A DNA stretch of 64,000 nucleotides from Flavobacterium sp. 11 (GCF_002754315.1 NZ_PEFE01000001.1:2418001-2482000), one strand, 5' to 3'; positions 8,410-17,576 are shown, numbered from the stretch's first letter. A program made the numbers and translations. Notes: generated by a model not told the origin, from the sequence alone.

Positions 8410-10329
8410 TTAATTTTGAATAGCACCTGATTTTAAATCAATAAAAAAATGATCTGCCGGAGCTCCGTTTAAGAACTTATTCAGAATGGTCAGAAGAAGA
8501 ATTGTATTTTTTGCTGTTTGATTTTCGGGATTTAAATTTCTTTCCTTTTGATGGTCAAGATACGAAGCGATAATAAATTGATATTGTTTTATTCTTTCTT
8601 TTCTAATGTCGGCAATAGCCAGTTCATCGGCACTTCGAATGCGATAAAAGTCGGTGATAAGCTCCAAACCAGACCAATCAAAATCACTTTGATTGAACTG
8701 ATTCTTTTTTAATTGTTGCTTTACTTTCTTTTCTGCCTTTTTCCACTCTTTTTCAAAATCGTTTTTGTGATTTATGATGGTATTATCATCAACTTTAGAC
8801 TCCATATTAGCGAGTATCAGTAAGTCTTCGCCGGAAACATTCAACATAAAATTCTTAAATAATTCAGGCCAGTCTTCCGGTAAAAAGCGTAACCGAACTA
8901 ATTCTTTCAAATGAAAATCGGTAAAATCATGGTAGTTTTTTGTTTCTAAAATTGCGGTATTCCAAATGTCTGCTGTGTTCTGACTTTTCAAAAAATCATA
9001 TTCCATTTTATAAAGATCAAACAATTCATTAAATCGAGGAACTTCATTGATTGCTATGGTTTCTATTTCCATTACCTCATTTTCTTTGATAGTGAGAAGT
9101 TTGTAAGCAGGAATATATGCTGCCAGTGATGGGGTCTGAATGTTTACCAATGTGTTTCCGTTATTGGTTTTTCGAACTCCAGTATCATTGATGTGCATGT
9201 GTCCTCCAAAATGGATTTTCAATCCGGCATCAGCAAAGGTTTGTGCCACTTCTTCTTTGGGAACACGGTCTAATTGCCATTTTCCTTTACCCATTAATTT
9301 TTCAATTTCTGGGGAAGCATCATCATTAAATTCCACCATTGGAAAGTGGCTGAATGCGATTAGGGTTTTACCTCTTTTTTTTGCCTCAGCACTTATTTTC
9401 CCAACCCACTTTATCAGGTGTTTTTTATGGGAAAGAACAGTATTGTAACCTAAACTGGCATCAGAATATTCTTTAGAATCTTTTGAATTTTCAGTAGCCT
9501 CTTTTTTTGGAATATAAACATTTCCATCAATGGCAAGTAACCAAAGCCCGGGAACGGGTTCTACCACATAACTCACATCAGGCACTGAATATCCTGGTGC
9601 TACGGAATACATCCTATTAGTTAATGAAGCGGCTTCTGTTGCTGTTGTATAATTATAAGTATCAAATGAATACGAACTGAAAGGAGTGGACCAGAATGCA
9701 TTGTTTTCTTTTGGAAAAAAACCAAAATCTTTCAGTTCTGTGGTAATACCGAGATATCCCATTTTGGCAATATCTTGGGTTACTACTATCGTGTTTTCAT
9801 CGTTGCTTTTGGGTTGGTATAATCCCTTTTTACTGAAAATAGGTTGGCGTTTTCCTCCACTGCCCAAAAAATCATTTTTACCGGATTCCTGAGCAAAAGG
9901 TCCGGCAGGATCGTGATTTCCTGTGGTGATAAAGAACTGGATACCGTGTTTTTTAGTATAATCAGTAAGGATTTGCTTTAATCCCCGAATGTGAAGCGGT
10001 TGCCCGTCATCACTATAATCACCGGGAAGAGCCACGATTTTTATACCACGTTGTACAATATCGTCCAGAGCTGCGAGAAAAGCAAAATAGTTTTCATTAA
10101 AAATCCGTGTAGAATGTAACTGCGATTCCATCGTTCTTAATAAAGTATGCTTTCCGTTCTTAGGATTAATGATTCCTTTGTAGTCGCTGTCTTGTAAGGT
10201 TCCATATAAATCCTGAAAATGAACATCTGCCAGAAAAGCAATTTTTAATTCGTCAGGAGGAGATTGTCCTTTTGATATTGATGTAAAAAAGCATAGAAAA
10301 AGGGAGAAATAAACAAGTATTCGATTCAT
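8410..10329 (-). CDS. Secreted calcineurin-like metallophosphoesterase
   Basis: A 639-residue exported phosphatase. After a signal peptide (MNRILVYFSLFLCFFTSISKGQ) the five metallophosphoesterase motifs appear in order: ADVHFQD (D35, H37), LPGDYSDD (G103-D104), TTGNHDP (137-140), SHFPMVE and GGHMHIND (around 375). These residues bind the dinuclear metal centre. The C-terminal 230 residues are helical and charged and have no motif known to me. It is convergent with the alkaline-phosphatase fusion and shares its terminator, so the two are not in one operon but probably belong to one phosphate-scavenging locus. Exact substrate is unknown. Family confidence is high. Confidence 0.9.
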   Translation of the reverse strand: MNRILVYFSLFLCFFTSISKGQSPPDELKIAFLADVHFQDLYGTLQDSDYKGIINPKNGKHTLLRTMESQLHSTRIFNENYFAFLAALDDIVQRGIKIVALPGDYSDDGQPLHIRGLKQILTDYTKKHGIQFFITTGNHDPAGPFAQESGKNDFLGSGGKRQPIFSKKGLYQPKSNDENTIVVTQDIAKMGYLGITTELKDFGFFPKENNAFWSTPFSSYSFDTYNYTTATEAASLTNRMYSVAPGYSVPDVSYVVEPVPGLWLLAIDGNVYIPKKEATENSKDSKEYSDASLGYNTVLSHKKHLIKWVGKISAEAKKRGKTLIAFSHFPMVEFNDDASPEIEKLMGKGKWQLDRVPKEEVAQTFADAGLKIHFGGHMHINDTGVRKTNNGNTLVNIQTPSLAAYIPAYKLLTIKENEVMEIETIAINEVPRFNELFDLYKMEYDFLKSQNTADIWNTAILETKNYHDFTDFHLKELVRLRFLPEDWPELFKNFMLNVSGEDLLILANMESKVDDNTIINHKNDFEKEWKKAEKKVKQQLKKNQFNQSDFDWSGLELITDFYRIRSADELAIADIRKERIKQYQFIIASYLDHQKERNLNPENQTAKNTILLLTILNKFLNGAPADHFFIDLKSGAIQN

Positions 10330-10683
10330 TGCAAATTTTAAATTAGTTGTATTTTATGTTTTTCAAAGGGTACAAGGATAGAAAAAAAAGAATACAATTC
10401 ATTTAAGGGAATGTTATGTGTTTTTTTAAGGGCTCTTTTTTTATTGATTTCGTTTTTAGGCAGCAATAATAGGAAACACTGATGATTTGTTTATTTTATC
10501 AATATATTCAGATGAGGTTGTTATGCTGTTTTCCAATAATAGTGTCAAAACGCAATCCACCTGAATAGTAAGGAATAAATTTTTGATTAGTGAGTACTCA
10601 AAATAGTAATCTGGAATCTTATGGTGTTATTTTAAAACAGCATCATTTCAAATATAAGAAATGATGCTGTTTTTATAATACTC
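10330..10683. other. 354-bp gap between metallophosphoesterase start and efflux operon end
   Basis: No gene is seen. The right end holds the terminator of the efflux operon. The left part must contain the promoter of the metallophosphoesterase, but I find no good TTTG/TAnnTTTG pair. Confidence 0.4.
10634..10673 (-). terminator. Terminator of RND efflux operon
   Basis: AAAACAGCATCATTTC (10634-10649) and GAAATGATGCTGTTTT (10658-10673) form a perfect 16-bp stem with an 8-nt loop, 10 bp after the stop codon of the outer-membrane channel gene. The A/T ends make it a working terminator on either strand. Confidence 0.85.
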
Positions 10684-12117
10684 TTATTTCCAACCTCCGC
10701 CTAATGATCGGTACAATTCAATATTTGCGATTAATTGTTCTCGCTTCATATTAGCCAATTCCAATTCACTTTGCAATATATTAGCCTGAGCAGAAAGTAC
10801 TTCAAGGTATTCTGCCATTCCGTTTTTGAATAATAAATTAGAATTTTTAGTGGCTTGTTGCAACGTTTTTACGCGTTCTTGTAAAAAAGCTTCTTGCAAC
10901 GCTAATTTCTCGACTTTTACCAAAGCATTTGAGACTTCACTAACAGCCACTAAAACAGCTTGTCTGAAACTCAAAACAGCTTTTTCTCTTTCGGCGACCG
11001 CAATATTGTACTGTGTTCTCACTTTTTTATTGTTCAGTAAAGGTTGCGTTAAACCTCCGGCAATAGTTCCGAACAAAGAAGCCGGAATATTGAACCAATT
11101 GCTGGTTTCGAATGAATTTAGACCACCTTGCGCTGTAATTTTAAGAGAAGGATACAAGTCGGCTTTTGTGATTCCAACATTTGCATTAGCTACTTTTAAG
11201 GCTAATTCCGCGCTTCTTACATCAGGTCTTCTGCTTACTAGTGAAGACGGAATTCCAATAGACGCATTATTTTTTACTTCAATTGAACTCAAAAGAATGC
11301 TTCTTTGTTTTGAATTTGGAAATGAGCCTGTCAAAACACTCAACGCATTTTCCTGAATGGCAATATTTTGTTCCAATAAAGGAATCAATTGCGCAGCGTT
11401 TAATTTCTGTGCCTCAGATTGTTGAATCGCCAATGAAGTTACCTGACCTGCGTCATATTTTAATTTAATAATCTTGGTTGTACTATCATTAAGTTTCAGG
11501 TTTTGTCTGGCAATTTGCAGTTGCGCATCCAACATCAGAAGATTATAATAGCCGCTTGAAACATTGGCTACAATAGTAGTTTGCAACGCTTTTTTTACTT
11601 CTTCTGATTGAAGGTATTCCGCAAAAGCGCCTTTTTTCTGATTGCGAATTTTACCCCAGATGTCTGCTTCCCATGAAAGAGAAATTCCCGCAGAATAATC
11701 ATCGATATGGTTTTGACCTAAAGCCTGACTTAAATTCTTTCCGGTAAAACTATTGTCTGATGGATTGCTGGTACTTGCATTCACAAATAAATTGGCCTGA
11801 GGGACATTTCCCCATTTCGATTGTGTGAACCTGAATTGTGCAATTTCAATATTTTTAGTCGCGATTTGCAAATTGTTGTTTCTGGTAATAGCGCTGTCAA
11901 TCAATTGGATAATATCTTTTTCTGTGAAGAAATTTTTCCACTCCAAGTCACCAATACTTGTAGTATCAGTTGAAACCGATACATTCCTGAAATTCTCAGG
12001 AAATGCATCTTTTGGGGTTTCTATATTCTTCGAAACGTTACAGGATATTATTGTGGTGATCATAATAACGACCATCACGATTTTGGTTATATATTTTTTC
12101 ATTTTATATGTTGTCAT
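10684..12117 (-). CDS. Outer-membrane efflux channel lipoprotein (TolC/OprM/NodT family)
   Basis: The exit duct of a tripartite RND pump. The lipoprotein signal MKKYITKIVMVVIMITTIISC puts the acylated cysteine at about residue 21-26. Two OEP repeats follow, with long helices, periplasmic coiled coils, the SRRPDVRSAELALKVANA block and the conserved C-terminal YRSLGGGW. Start: an upstream TTG is possible, but the ATG at 12117 overlaps the stop of the small gene upstream (TAATG), which points to coupled translation. The ATG at 12102 gives the more classical signal peptide and is the alternative. It is the last gene of the operon and is followed by a strong terminator. The exported compound is unknown. 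Confidence 0.93.
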   Translation of the reverse strand: MTTYKMKKYITKIVMVVIMITTIISCNVSKNIETPKDAFPENFRNVSVSTDTTSIGDLEWKNFFTEKDIIQLIDSAITRNNNLQIATKNIEIAQFRFTQSKWGNVPQANLFVNASTSNPSDNSFTGKNLSQALGQNHIDDYSAGISLSWEADIWGKIRNQKKGAFAEYLQSEEVKKALQTTIVANVSSGYYNLLMLDAQLQIARQNLKLNDSTTKIIKLKYDAGQVTSLAIQQSEAQKLNAAQLIPLLEQNIAIQENALSVLTGSFPNSKQRSILLSSIEVKNNASIGIPSSLVSRRPDVRSAELALKVANANVGITKADLYPSLKITAQGGLNSFETSNWFNIPASLFGTIAGGLTQPLLNNKKVRTQYNIAVAEREKAVLSFRQAVLVAVSEVSNALVKVEKLALQEAFLQERVKTLQQATKNSNLLFKNGMAEYLEVLSAQANILQSELELANMKREQLIANIELYRSLGGGWK

Positions 12118-12230
12118 TAAATTTCTGTACAAGTATCTTTTCTGGTTTCGAGATCTTTCGAAACTTTGTAGGATATGTATCCGATGCCAATGAGAACGGT
12201 CACCAGAATTGTCGTTATATAATTTTCCAT
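12117..12230 (-). CDS. 37-residue single-pass membrane microprotein in RND operon
   Basis: A small frame sits exactly in the gap between the pump and channel genes. The ATG at 12230 lies 2 nt after the pump stop codon, and the TAA overlaps the channel ATG by one base. The product starts MENYITTILVTVLIGIGYIS and ends YKVSKDLETRKDTCTEI: a hydrophobic helix of about 17 residues followed by a charged tail, so N-out/C-in or the reverse cannot be decided. The two-sided coupling argues for real translation. By position and topology it recalls AcrZ, the small E. coli protein that binds AcrB, but there is no sequence evidence of homology. It could also be a translational spacer. Confidence 0.6.
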   Translation of the reverse strand: MENYITTILVTVLIGIGYISYKVSKDLETRKDTCTEI

Positions 12231-12232
12231 TT

Positions 12233-15200
12233 TTATTTTTCTTCGTTATGAATTACGGCTACTGGTTTCCCAGAAACCTTTTCTTGTAAATGTTGGAATA
12301 CGATGAATAAAACCGGGATGATTAACAACCCCAGAATTACTCCTGAAATCATACCTCCGGCGGCACCAATACTGATGGAGTGATTACCTTGTGCAGATGG
12401 CCCTTTGGCACTCATCATCGGGATTAATCCCACAACAAAAGCCAGTGATGTCATGATAATTGGTCGTAAACGTAGTTTTGCTGCATCGATTGACGCTTTG
12501 ACTAATGCCTGCCCGGATTTTCGTTTTTGGACGGCAAACTCTACAATCAAGATGGCATTTTTGGCGAGAAGCCCAATTAACATTACCAATGCAACTTGTA
12601 CATAAATGTTGTTTTCGATTCCTGTTAATCCAATGGCTACAAATACTCCAAATATACCTGCGGGTATGGATAAGATTACGGCCAATGGCAAAATGTAACT
12701 TTCGTACTGTGCAGCAAGTAGGAAATAAATGAATATCAGACACAGTAAGAAAATAGTTGCTGATTGACCTCCGGAAGAAATTTCCTCACGGGTTTGTCCT
12801 GAGAATTCATAGCTGTAACCTGCTGGCAATTGCTGTGCTGCCACTTCTTCAATGGCTTTTATGGCGTCTCCGGAACTAAATCCAGGTTTCGGAATTGCAT
12901 TAATCGAAATGGAGTTGAATAAATTGTATCTCGAGGCAGTTTCAGAACCATAAATACGAGTCAGTTTTACTAAAGTATTTATTGGCACCATTTCTCCATT
13001 TTTGTTTTTCACAAAAACTCGGTCTATGGCAGAAGGATCTGCTCTGTCATCAACATCAGCCTGAACAACCACTCTGTAATATTTACCAAATCGGTTAAAG
13101 TCAGATGCTTGTGCTGAACCGAAATACGCTTGCATCGTTTGCAAAATATCTTTGACTTTTACACCTAATTGATCTGCTTTTGCATCATTAATATCCAATT
13201 GTAATTGAGGATAATCTGCTTTGAAACTCGTAAATGCTACAGCAATTTCAGGGCGTTTCATCAATTCTCCAATGAAGTTTTGAGAGATACCACTAAACTT
13301 ATCCAGTTTACCACCGGTTTTATCCTGCAACACTAAGTCTAAAGCTTCTACGTTACTAAATCCCGGAACGGTTGGGAAACTAAATACGAAGAAACTACCT
13401 CCTGAAATCGCACCTAATTTGCCACGAACCTGATTCATTATTTCATCAATATTTTTAACATCGCCACGTTCGTCATTTGGTTTAAGCAATACAAAAACAA
13501 CTGCAGAAGATGGACTTGTAGAATTTGTCAATAAGTTGAAACCTGAAATCGCAGTAACGTCTCTTGATGCATCTAATTTGCTTAGTATATTTTCAGCTTC
13601 AGTCATTACTTTTTGGGTTCCGTCTAAAGAGGTTCCAGAAGGAGTATTTACCGCAATGGCAATAAAGCCTTGATCTTCTGTTGGGATAAATCCTGAAGGA
13701 GTCGTTTTTACCATAACAATTGTAGCAAAAGTAATTAAAGCCAATCCGCCTAAGCTTACCCATTTGTTACGAATCAAGAATTTCAATCCACCAACATAAC
13801 GGTTGGTAAGAGAGTTGAAACTATTGTTGAATCCGATAAAAAATTTCTCTTTAAAACCTTGTTTAGCATATGGCTTATTTCCTTCTTCACCTGTATGATT
13901 ATCTTTTAAGAATAAAGCCGCAAGAGCAGGACTTAACGTTAAAGCGTTTACTGCCGAAATTACAATTGCAATCGCCATCGTAAAAGCAAACTGTCGATAG
14001 AAAACCCCTGTTGATCCTTCCATAAAACCAACCGGCAAGAATACCGCCGCCATTACCAATGTAATCGAAATAATCGCACCGGTAATTTCGTGCATAGCTT
14101 CATGTGTTGCAATTTTTGGAGACAAATGTTTATGTTCCATTTTAGCATGCACGGCTTCGACCACCACAATCGCATCATCGACGACAATACCAATCGCTAA
14201 GATTAAAGCGAATAATGTCAATAAGTTAATCGAAAATCCGAATAACTGCATGAAGAAGAACGTACCTAGAATGGCCACAGGAACTGCAATTGCCGGAATT
14301 AAAGTCGATCTGAAATCCTGCAAGAAGATAAATACAACGATAAATACTAATATAAACGCTTCTATCAAAGTTTGTTTTACCTGATCGATAGATTGATCTA
14401 ACGAAACCTTTGTGCTATAGAAAATATTGTGTTTTATGCCTGGAGGAAAATCTTTTGAGGCTTTCACAATTAGCTTATTAATTGCAACTTGAATGTCATT
14501 TGAGTTAGAACCCGCCAACTGAATAACACCAATTACAATTCCCTTTTTTCCGTTTAAACGCGTTAAGCTGTTATAAGAATAGGAACCAAGTTCTACTCTG
14601 GCAACATCTTTTAAGCGCAGGACAGAACCATCTGCATTCGAACGAATGGCAATATTTTGATAATCTTCTGGTTTAGTAAGTTTCCCTTTATATTTAATTA
14701 CATATTCAAAAACCTCTTTACTTCTTTCACCAAATTTACCTGGAGCAGCTTCTAAACTTTTGTCCTGAATAGCTGCCATTACTTCATTTGGTGTAACCTG
14801 ATAGGTTGACATTTGAGTTGGATTTAACCAAACTCTCATCGAATAATCTTTGACTCCACCAAAAATACTGGCAGATCCTACACCCGGAATACGTTTGATT
14901 TCAGGAATAATATTAATTTGAGCATAATTGGCAACAAAAGTCTGATCGTATTTTGACTCATCATCGGTATACATACCAATCGCCATGATGAAACTGTTTT
15001 GTTGTTTTGCAGTGGTTACACCTTGCTGAACAACTTCTGCCGGCAACTGACTTGTAGCTTGTGCCACCCTGTTTTGAACGTTTACAGCTGCCTGATCAGC
15101 ATCAGTACCAAGTTTAAAGAAAACAGTAATAGCAAGAGTACCATCATTACTGGCTGTTGAGCTCATGTACGTCATGTTTTCAACACCGTTTATAGATTCT

Positions 15201-15397
15201 TCCAGAGAAGGGGCAACAGAACGCAAAACTGTTTCTGCATTAGCTCCAGGATAAACTGCCGTCACTAAAACCGATGGTGGTGCAATATCTGGAAACTGTT
15301 GTAAAGGCAACTTCGTCAGACCAAGTATACCTAATATCACCAATAAAATGGAAATAACAGTTGCCAGTACGGGTCTTTGTATAAATATTTTGAACAT
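12233..15397 (-). CDS. RND multidrug efflux inner-membrane transporter (AcrB/HAE1 family)
   Basis: A 1054-residue proton-driven pump of normal family length. It starts MFKIFIQRPVLATVISILL (TM1) with PLQQFPDIAPP next to it. The TM4 segment FALILAIGIVVDDAIVVVEA carries the proton-relay aspartates, and the second half repeats the pattern with TM10 LVMLIGLLAKNAILIVEFA. Two large periplasmic loops form the porter and docking domains. GFIPTEDQGF is typical for HAE1 pumps. It is 12 bp downstream of the adaptor gene and 2 nt upstream of a membrane microprotein. Expression should follow the TetR operators upstream of the adaptor. The likely role is export of amphiphilic drugs or toxic metabolites. Confidence 0.97.
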   Translation of the reverse strand: MFKIFIQRPVLATVISILLVILGILGLTKLPLQQFPDIAPPSVLVTAVYPGANAETVLRSVAPSLEESINGVENMTYMSSTASNDGTLAITVFFKLGTDADQAAVNVQNRVAQATSQLPAEVVQQGVTTAKQQNSFIMAIGMYTDDESKYDQTFVANYAQINIIPEIKRIPGVGSASIFGGVKDYSMRVWLNPTQMSTYQVTPNEVMAAIQDKSLEAAPGKFGERSKEVFEYVIKYKGKLTKPEDYQNIAIRSNADGSVLRLKDVARVELGSYSYNSLTRLNGKKGIVIGVIQLAGSNSNDIQVAINKLIVKASKDFPPGIKHNIFYSTKVSLDQSIDQVKQTLIEAFILVFIVVFIFLQDFRSTLIPAIAVPVAILGTFFFMQLFGFSINLLTLFALILAIGIVVDDAIVVVEAVHAKMEHKHLSPKIATHEAMHEITGAIISITLVMAAVFLPVGFMEGSTGVFYRQFAFTMAIAIVISAVNALTLSPALAALFLKDNHTGEEGNKPYAKQGFKEKFFIGFNNSFNSLTNRYVGGLKFLIRNKWVSLGGLALITFATIVMVKTTPSGFIPTEDQGFIAIAVNTPSGTSLDGTQKVMTEAENILSKLDASRDVTAISGFNLLTNSTSPSSAVVFVLLKPNDERGDVKNIDEIMNQVRGKLGAISGGSFFVFSFPTVPGFSNVEALDLVLQDKTGGKLDKFSGISQNFIGELMKRPEIAVAFTSFKADYPQLQLDINDAKADQLGVKVKDILQTMQAYFGSAQASDFNRFGKYYRVVVQADVDDRADPSAIDRVFVKNKNGEMVPINTLVKLTRIYGSETASRYNLFNSISINAIPKPGFSSGDAIKAIEEVAAQQLPAGYSYEFSGQTREEISSGGQSATIFLLCLIFIYFLLAAQYESYILPLAVILSIPAGIFGVFVAIGLTGIENNIYVQVALVMLIGLLAKNAILIVEFAVQKRKSGQALVKASIDAAKLRLRPIIMTSLAFVVGLIPMMSAKGPSAQGNHSISIGAAGGMISGVILGLLIIPVLFIVFQHLQEKVSGKPVAVIHNEEK

Positions 15398-15409
15398 TTT
15401 TTATATAAA

Positions 15410-16549
15410 TTATTTTTTGTTAATTATTTGGGCAACTTTAGCCGTTGTTTTTTCTGGTTGAATTACCTGTCCTTCCTGAAGTTTGTCGATACCGCTTAAT
15501 ACAATTTGGTCTCCAGATTTTACACCGTCTTTGATAAGATAGTCAGTACCACTTTTACCAATAATTGTGATAGGCATTTTGTTAACCTTGTTTGCTTTGT
15601 TTAGTGTAAAAACGAATATTTTATCCTGCATTTCTACTGTGGCCGATTGTGGAACCAAAATGGCATCATTGTGTTGGATTCCCAAACGAATTTTCCCTGT
15701 ATTTCCTGAACGTAGCGTTCCGCCTGCATTGGGAAAAGTTGCTCTAAGTGTGATTGCCCCTGTGTTTTTATCAAATTGTCCGTCGACCATATCGATTTTA
15801 CCTAATTGCGGGTAATCCGAATTATCAGCAAGAATTAAAGTAACCGGAGGAATTTTTTTGATTTTATCGCCAAGGGTATTTCCTGTATAAAGCGATTTGA
15901 ATTTGATAAAATCGGTTTCACCTAATGAGAAATAAGCATACACTTCATGCACATCTGATAAGCTGGTTAACGGCTCAACATCAGTTGAGGCAACTAAACT
16001 TCCTTGTTTTTTAGGCAATCTTCCAATATAACCGCTAACAGGAGCTGTAACATTTGTATATCCTAAATTAATTCTAGCGGAACCTACCATTGCTTTTGCT
16101 TGTTCGATATTGGCAGCTGCTATTTTTTGCGAAGCTTTAGCCGTTTTCAACTGATAGTCCGAAACTACTTTGTTCTGAACCAAAGGCATCAATTTATCGA
16201 CTTCTAATTGAGCGTTTAAATAAGCCGCTTCTGCCGCGTGAAGATTAGCCAAAGCATTGTTTAATTGCTCACGAAAAGGGCGTTCGTTTATTTTAAAAAG
16301 TGTCTGACCTTTGTTAACATAAGTACCTTCGTCTACATATATTCTTTCTAGGTTTCCGGATACTTGCGGGCGAATTTCTACATCTACAGCACCTTGTAGA
16401 GCAGCTGGATATTCGGTTTCTGTTGAGGCTGCCTGATAGCTAATACTCATTACAGGAAGAGTAGGAGCTGCAGCAGCAGGCGTTTGTGATTTATCTGCAC
16501 AGCTGATTATAAACACAGCCATTATGCTTAATAATGTAATTTTTTTCAT
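15410..16549 (-). CDS. RND efflux periplasmic adaptor lipoprotein (AcrA/MexA family)
   Basis: The membrane-fusion subunit that links pump and channel. From the chosen ATG at 16549 the protein has 379 residues and a lipoprotein signal MKKITLLSIMAVFIISC with cysteine 17. A longer frame starting at 16618 would place an operator palindrome (16591-16614) inside the coding region and bury the signal peptide, so I reject it. The lipoyl/barrel-sandwich halves are visible (EIRPQVSGNLERIYVDEGTYVNKG and INLGYTNVTAPVSGYIG) with a helical hairpin in between, followed by the beta-barrel domain (GAITLRATFPNAGGTLRSG). It is the first gene of the adaptor-pump-microprotein-channel operon, controlled by the neighbouring TetR. 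Confidence 0.93.
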   Translation of the reverse strand: MKKITLLSIMAVFIISCADKSQTPAAAAPTLPVMSISYQAASTETEYPAALQGAVDVEIRPQVSGNLERIYVDEGTYVNKGQTLFKINERPFREQLNNALANLHAAEAAYLNAQLEVDKLMPLVQNKVVSDYQLKTAKASQKIAAANIEQAKAMVGSARINLGYTNVTAPVSGYIGRLPKKQGSLVASTDVEPLTSLSDVHEVYAYFSLGETDFIKFKSLYTGNTLGDKIKKIPPVTLILADNSDYPQLGKIDMVDGQFDKNTGAITLRATFPNAGGTLRSGNTGKIRLGIQHNDAILVPQSATVEMQDKIFVFTLNKANKVNKMPITIIGKSGTDYLIKDGVKSGDQIVLSGIDKLQEGQVIQPEKTTAKVAQIINKK

Positions 16550-16590
16550 GATTGAAATTGGATTTAATTGGGTCTTAGGTATTGCAATTG

Positions 16591-16750
16591 TTTTTGGAAT
16601 AAACGTTTCAGAATTCATGCTGTTTTTATTTAAAGATTATGGTTTTAGTGTAGCGATAATTCTGGAACAATCGTTTCAGAATCAATGCTGTAGTTTAAAA
16701 AAATGCGTATGCTTAATAAATAATGTTATCTGAAATAAACGTTTCAGAAT
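16591..16750. promoter_or_regulatory. Array of three TetR-type operators with exact 68-bp period
   Basis: Three 24-bp palindromes lie between the tetR-like gene and the adaptor gene, at 16591-16614, 16659-16682 and 16727-16750. The best copy has left half ATTCTGGAAC and right half GTTTCAGAAT around a 4-bp core. All three share the right half CGTTTCAGAAT. Start-to-start distance is 68 bp both times, and short flanking words (ATGCTG after copies 1 and 2) are also shared, so the array probably arose by tandem duplication. It should be the control region for the efflux operon. Confidence 0.75.
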
Positions 16751-16765
16751 TAGTGTAAAAAAAAA

Positions 16766-17344
16766 TTATTTGAATATATTTTTAATCAGGTATTCTGACA
16801 TTTTTTTAATTTTTATAGGATTTCTATGGAGAATGTAAGATTGTTTCCAACCTGTAAATGATGTCATAATATACTCAGCCATTAAATCAGCATCTTCAGT
16901 ATCATCCATTTCCTTATTGTCCATCGCTTTTTGAACCGTTTCAGCTAAAAAATCAATAAAAATATCATTGTTTTTACTCATAAGGTTGCGAACTTCAAGG
17001 TCTTCAGGTGCTAATTCAAAAATAGTTTTAATACCAAGACAACCTTTTTCACAATCTACTATCCAGGATGCTTTATCATTAATAATGTTGATAAGAGCTT
17101 GCTTTGCAGATTTTTCTTTGGCCACTTTTTGCTTTACTTCACACATTGCTGTATCAAAATAATTGCTGATGCATTTCATAAATAATTGATGCTTGTCACC
17201 AATTGTATTATATAAACTACTTCTATTGATCTGCATTGCATCCACGAGGTCTTGCATTGAAGTAGCATTATATCCTTTTTCCCAAAAGACATTCATTGCT
17301 TTTTCAATTTTTTCAACTTCGTTAAATTCTACGCAGCGAGCCAT
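16766..17344 (-). CDS. TetR/AcrR-family transcriptional repressor
   Basis: A 192-residue regulator. Its N-terminal helix-turn-helix (about residues 10-55) reads KAMNVFWEKGYNATSMQDLVDAMQINRSSLYNTIGDKHQLF, split here as AMNVFWEKGYNATSMQDLV and AMQINRSSLYNTIGDKH. The C-terminal ligand-binding domain is helical, with CEKGCLGIKTIFEL resembling the TetR_C regions of AcrR/YxaF-type repressors. It lies upstream of, and in the same direction as, the efflux operon it most likely represses. One operator copy overlaps its own promoter, so it is probably autoregulated. The inducer is unknown. Confidence 0.9.
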   Translation of the reverse strand: MARCVEFNEVEKIEKAMNVFWEKGYNATSMQDLVDAMQINRSSLYNTIGDKHQLFMKCISNYFDTAMCEVKQKVAKEKSAKQALINIINDKASWIVDCEKGCLGIKTIFELAPEDLEVRNLMSKNNDIFIDFLAETVQKAMDNKEMDDTEDADLMAEYIMTSFTGWKQSYILHRNPIKIKKMSEYLIKNIFK

Positions 17345-17363
17345 TAAGTTTTAATTTAAAGTG

Positions 17364-17401
17364 CAAATATATAATTTTTTTTGGAACAAGCGTTTCAGAA
17401 T
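17364..17401 (-). promoter_or_regulatory. tetR promoter with overlapping fourth operator copy
   Basis: CAAATATA at 17364-17371 reads TATATTTG on the minus strand, a perfect TAnnTTTG -7 box, 20 bp before the tetR start. The fourth palindrome copy (17378-17401, right half GTTTCAGAAT) covers the expected -33 region, which is how autorepression would work. Confidence 0.65.
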
Positions 17402-17576
17402 GCAATTTTATTTTTAATTTCAGTTCTATTTAGTTTTATAAAGCGTAAAAATATTTATTTACTATAGGTTTATGGGATTATTATTTAGCTTATCAGTCGG
17501 CTGAAACCGCGCGTAATATAGCATTGAAAAGCATATTTCGAAAAAAAATTTCTTTTCTGTTTCTATTTATTTAAAT

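Noticed and set aside
10826-11356. 176-codon plus-strand frame opposite the efflux channel gene
   Set aside because: It is a shadow of the real gene, which has full family motifs and a terminator; the opposite frame shows no motif.
16550-16618. N-terminal extension of the efflux adaptor (start at 16618)
   Set aside because: It would bury the lipoprotein signal peptide and contain an operator palindrome, so the start at 16549 is preferred.
17440-17560. Possible terminator after tetR-upstream region around CAGTCGGCTG
   Set aside because: The stem is only 4-5 bp with no T-run, so it is not reported as a terminator.
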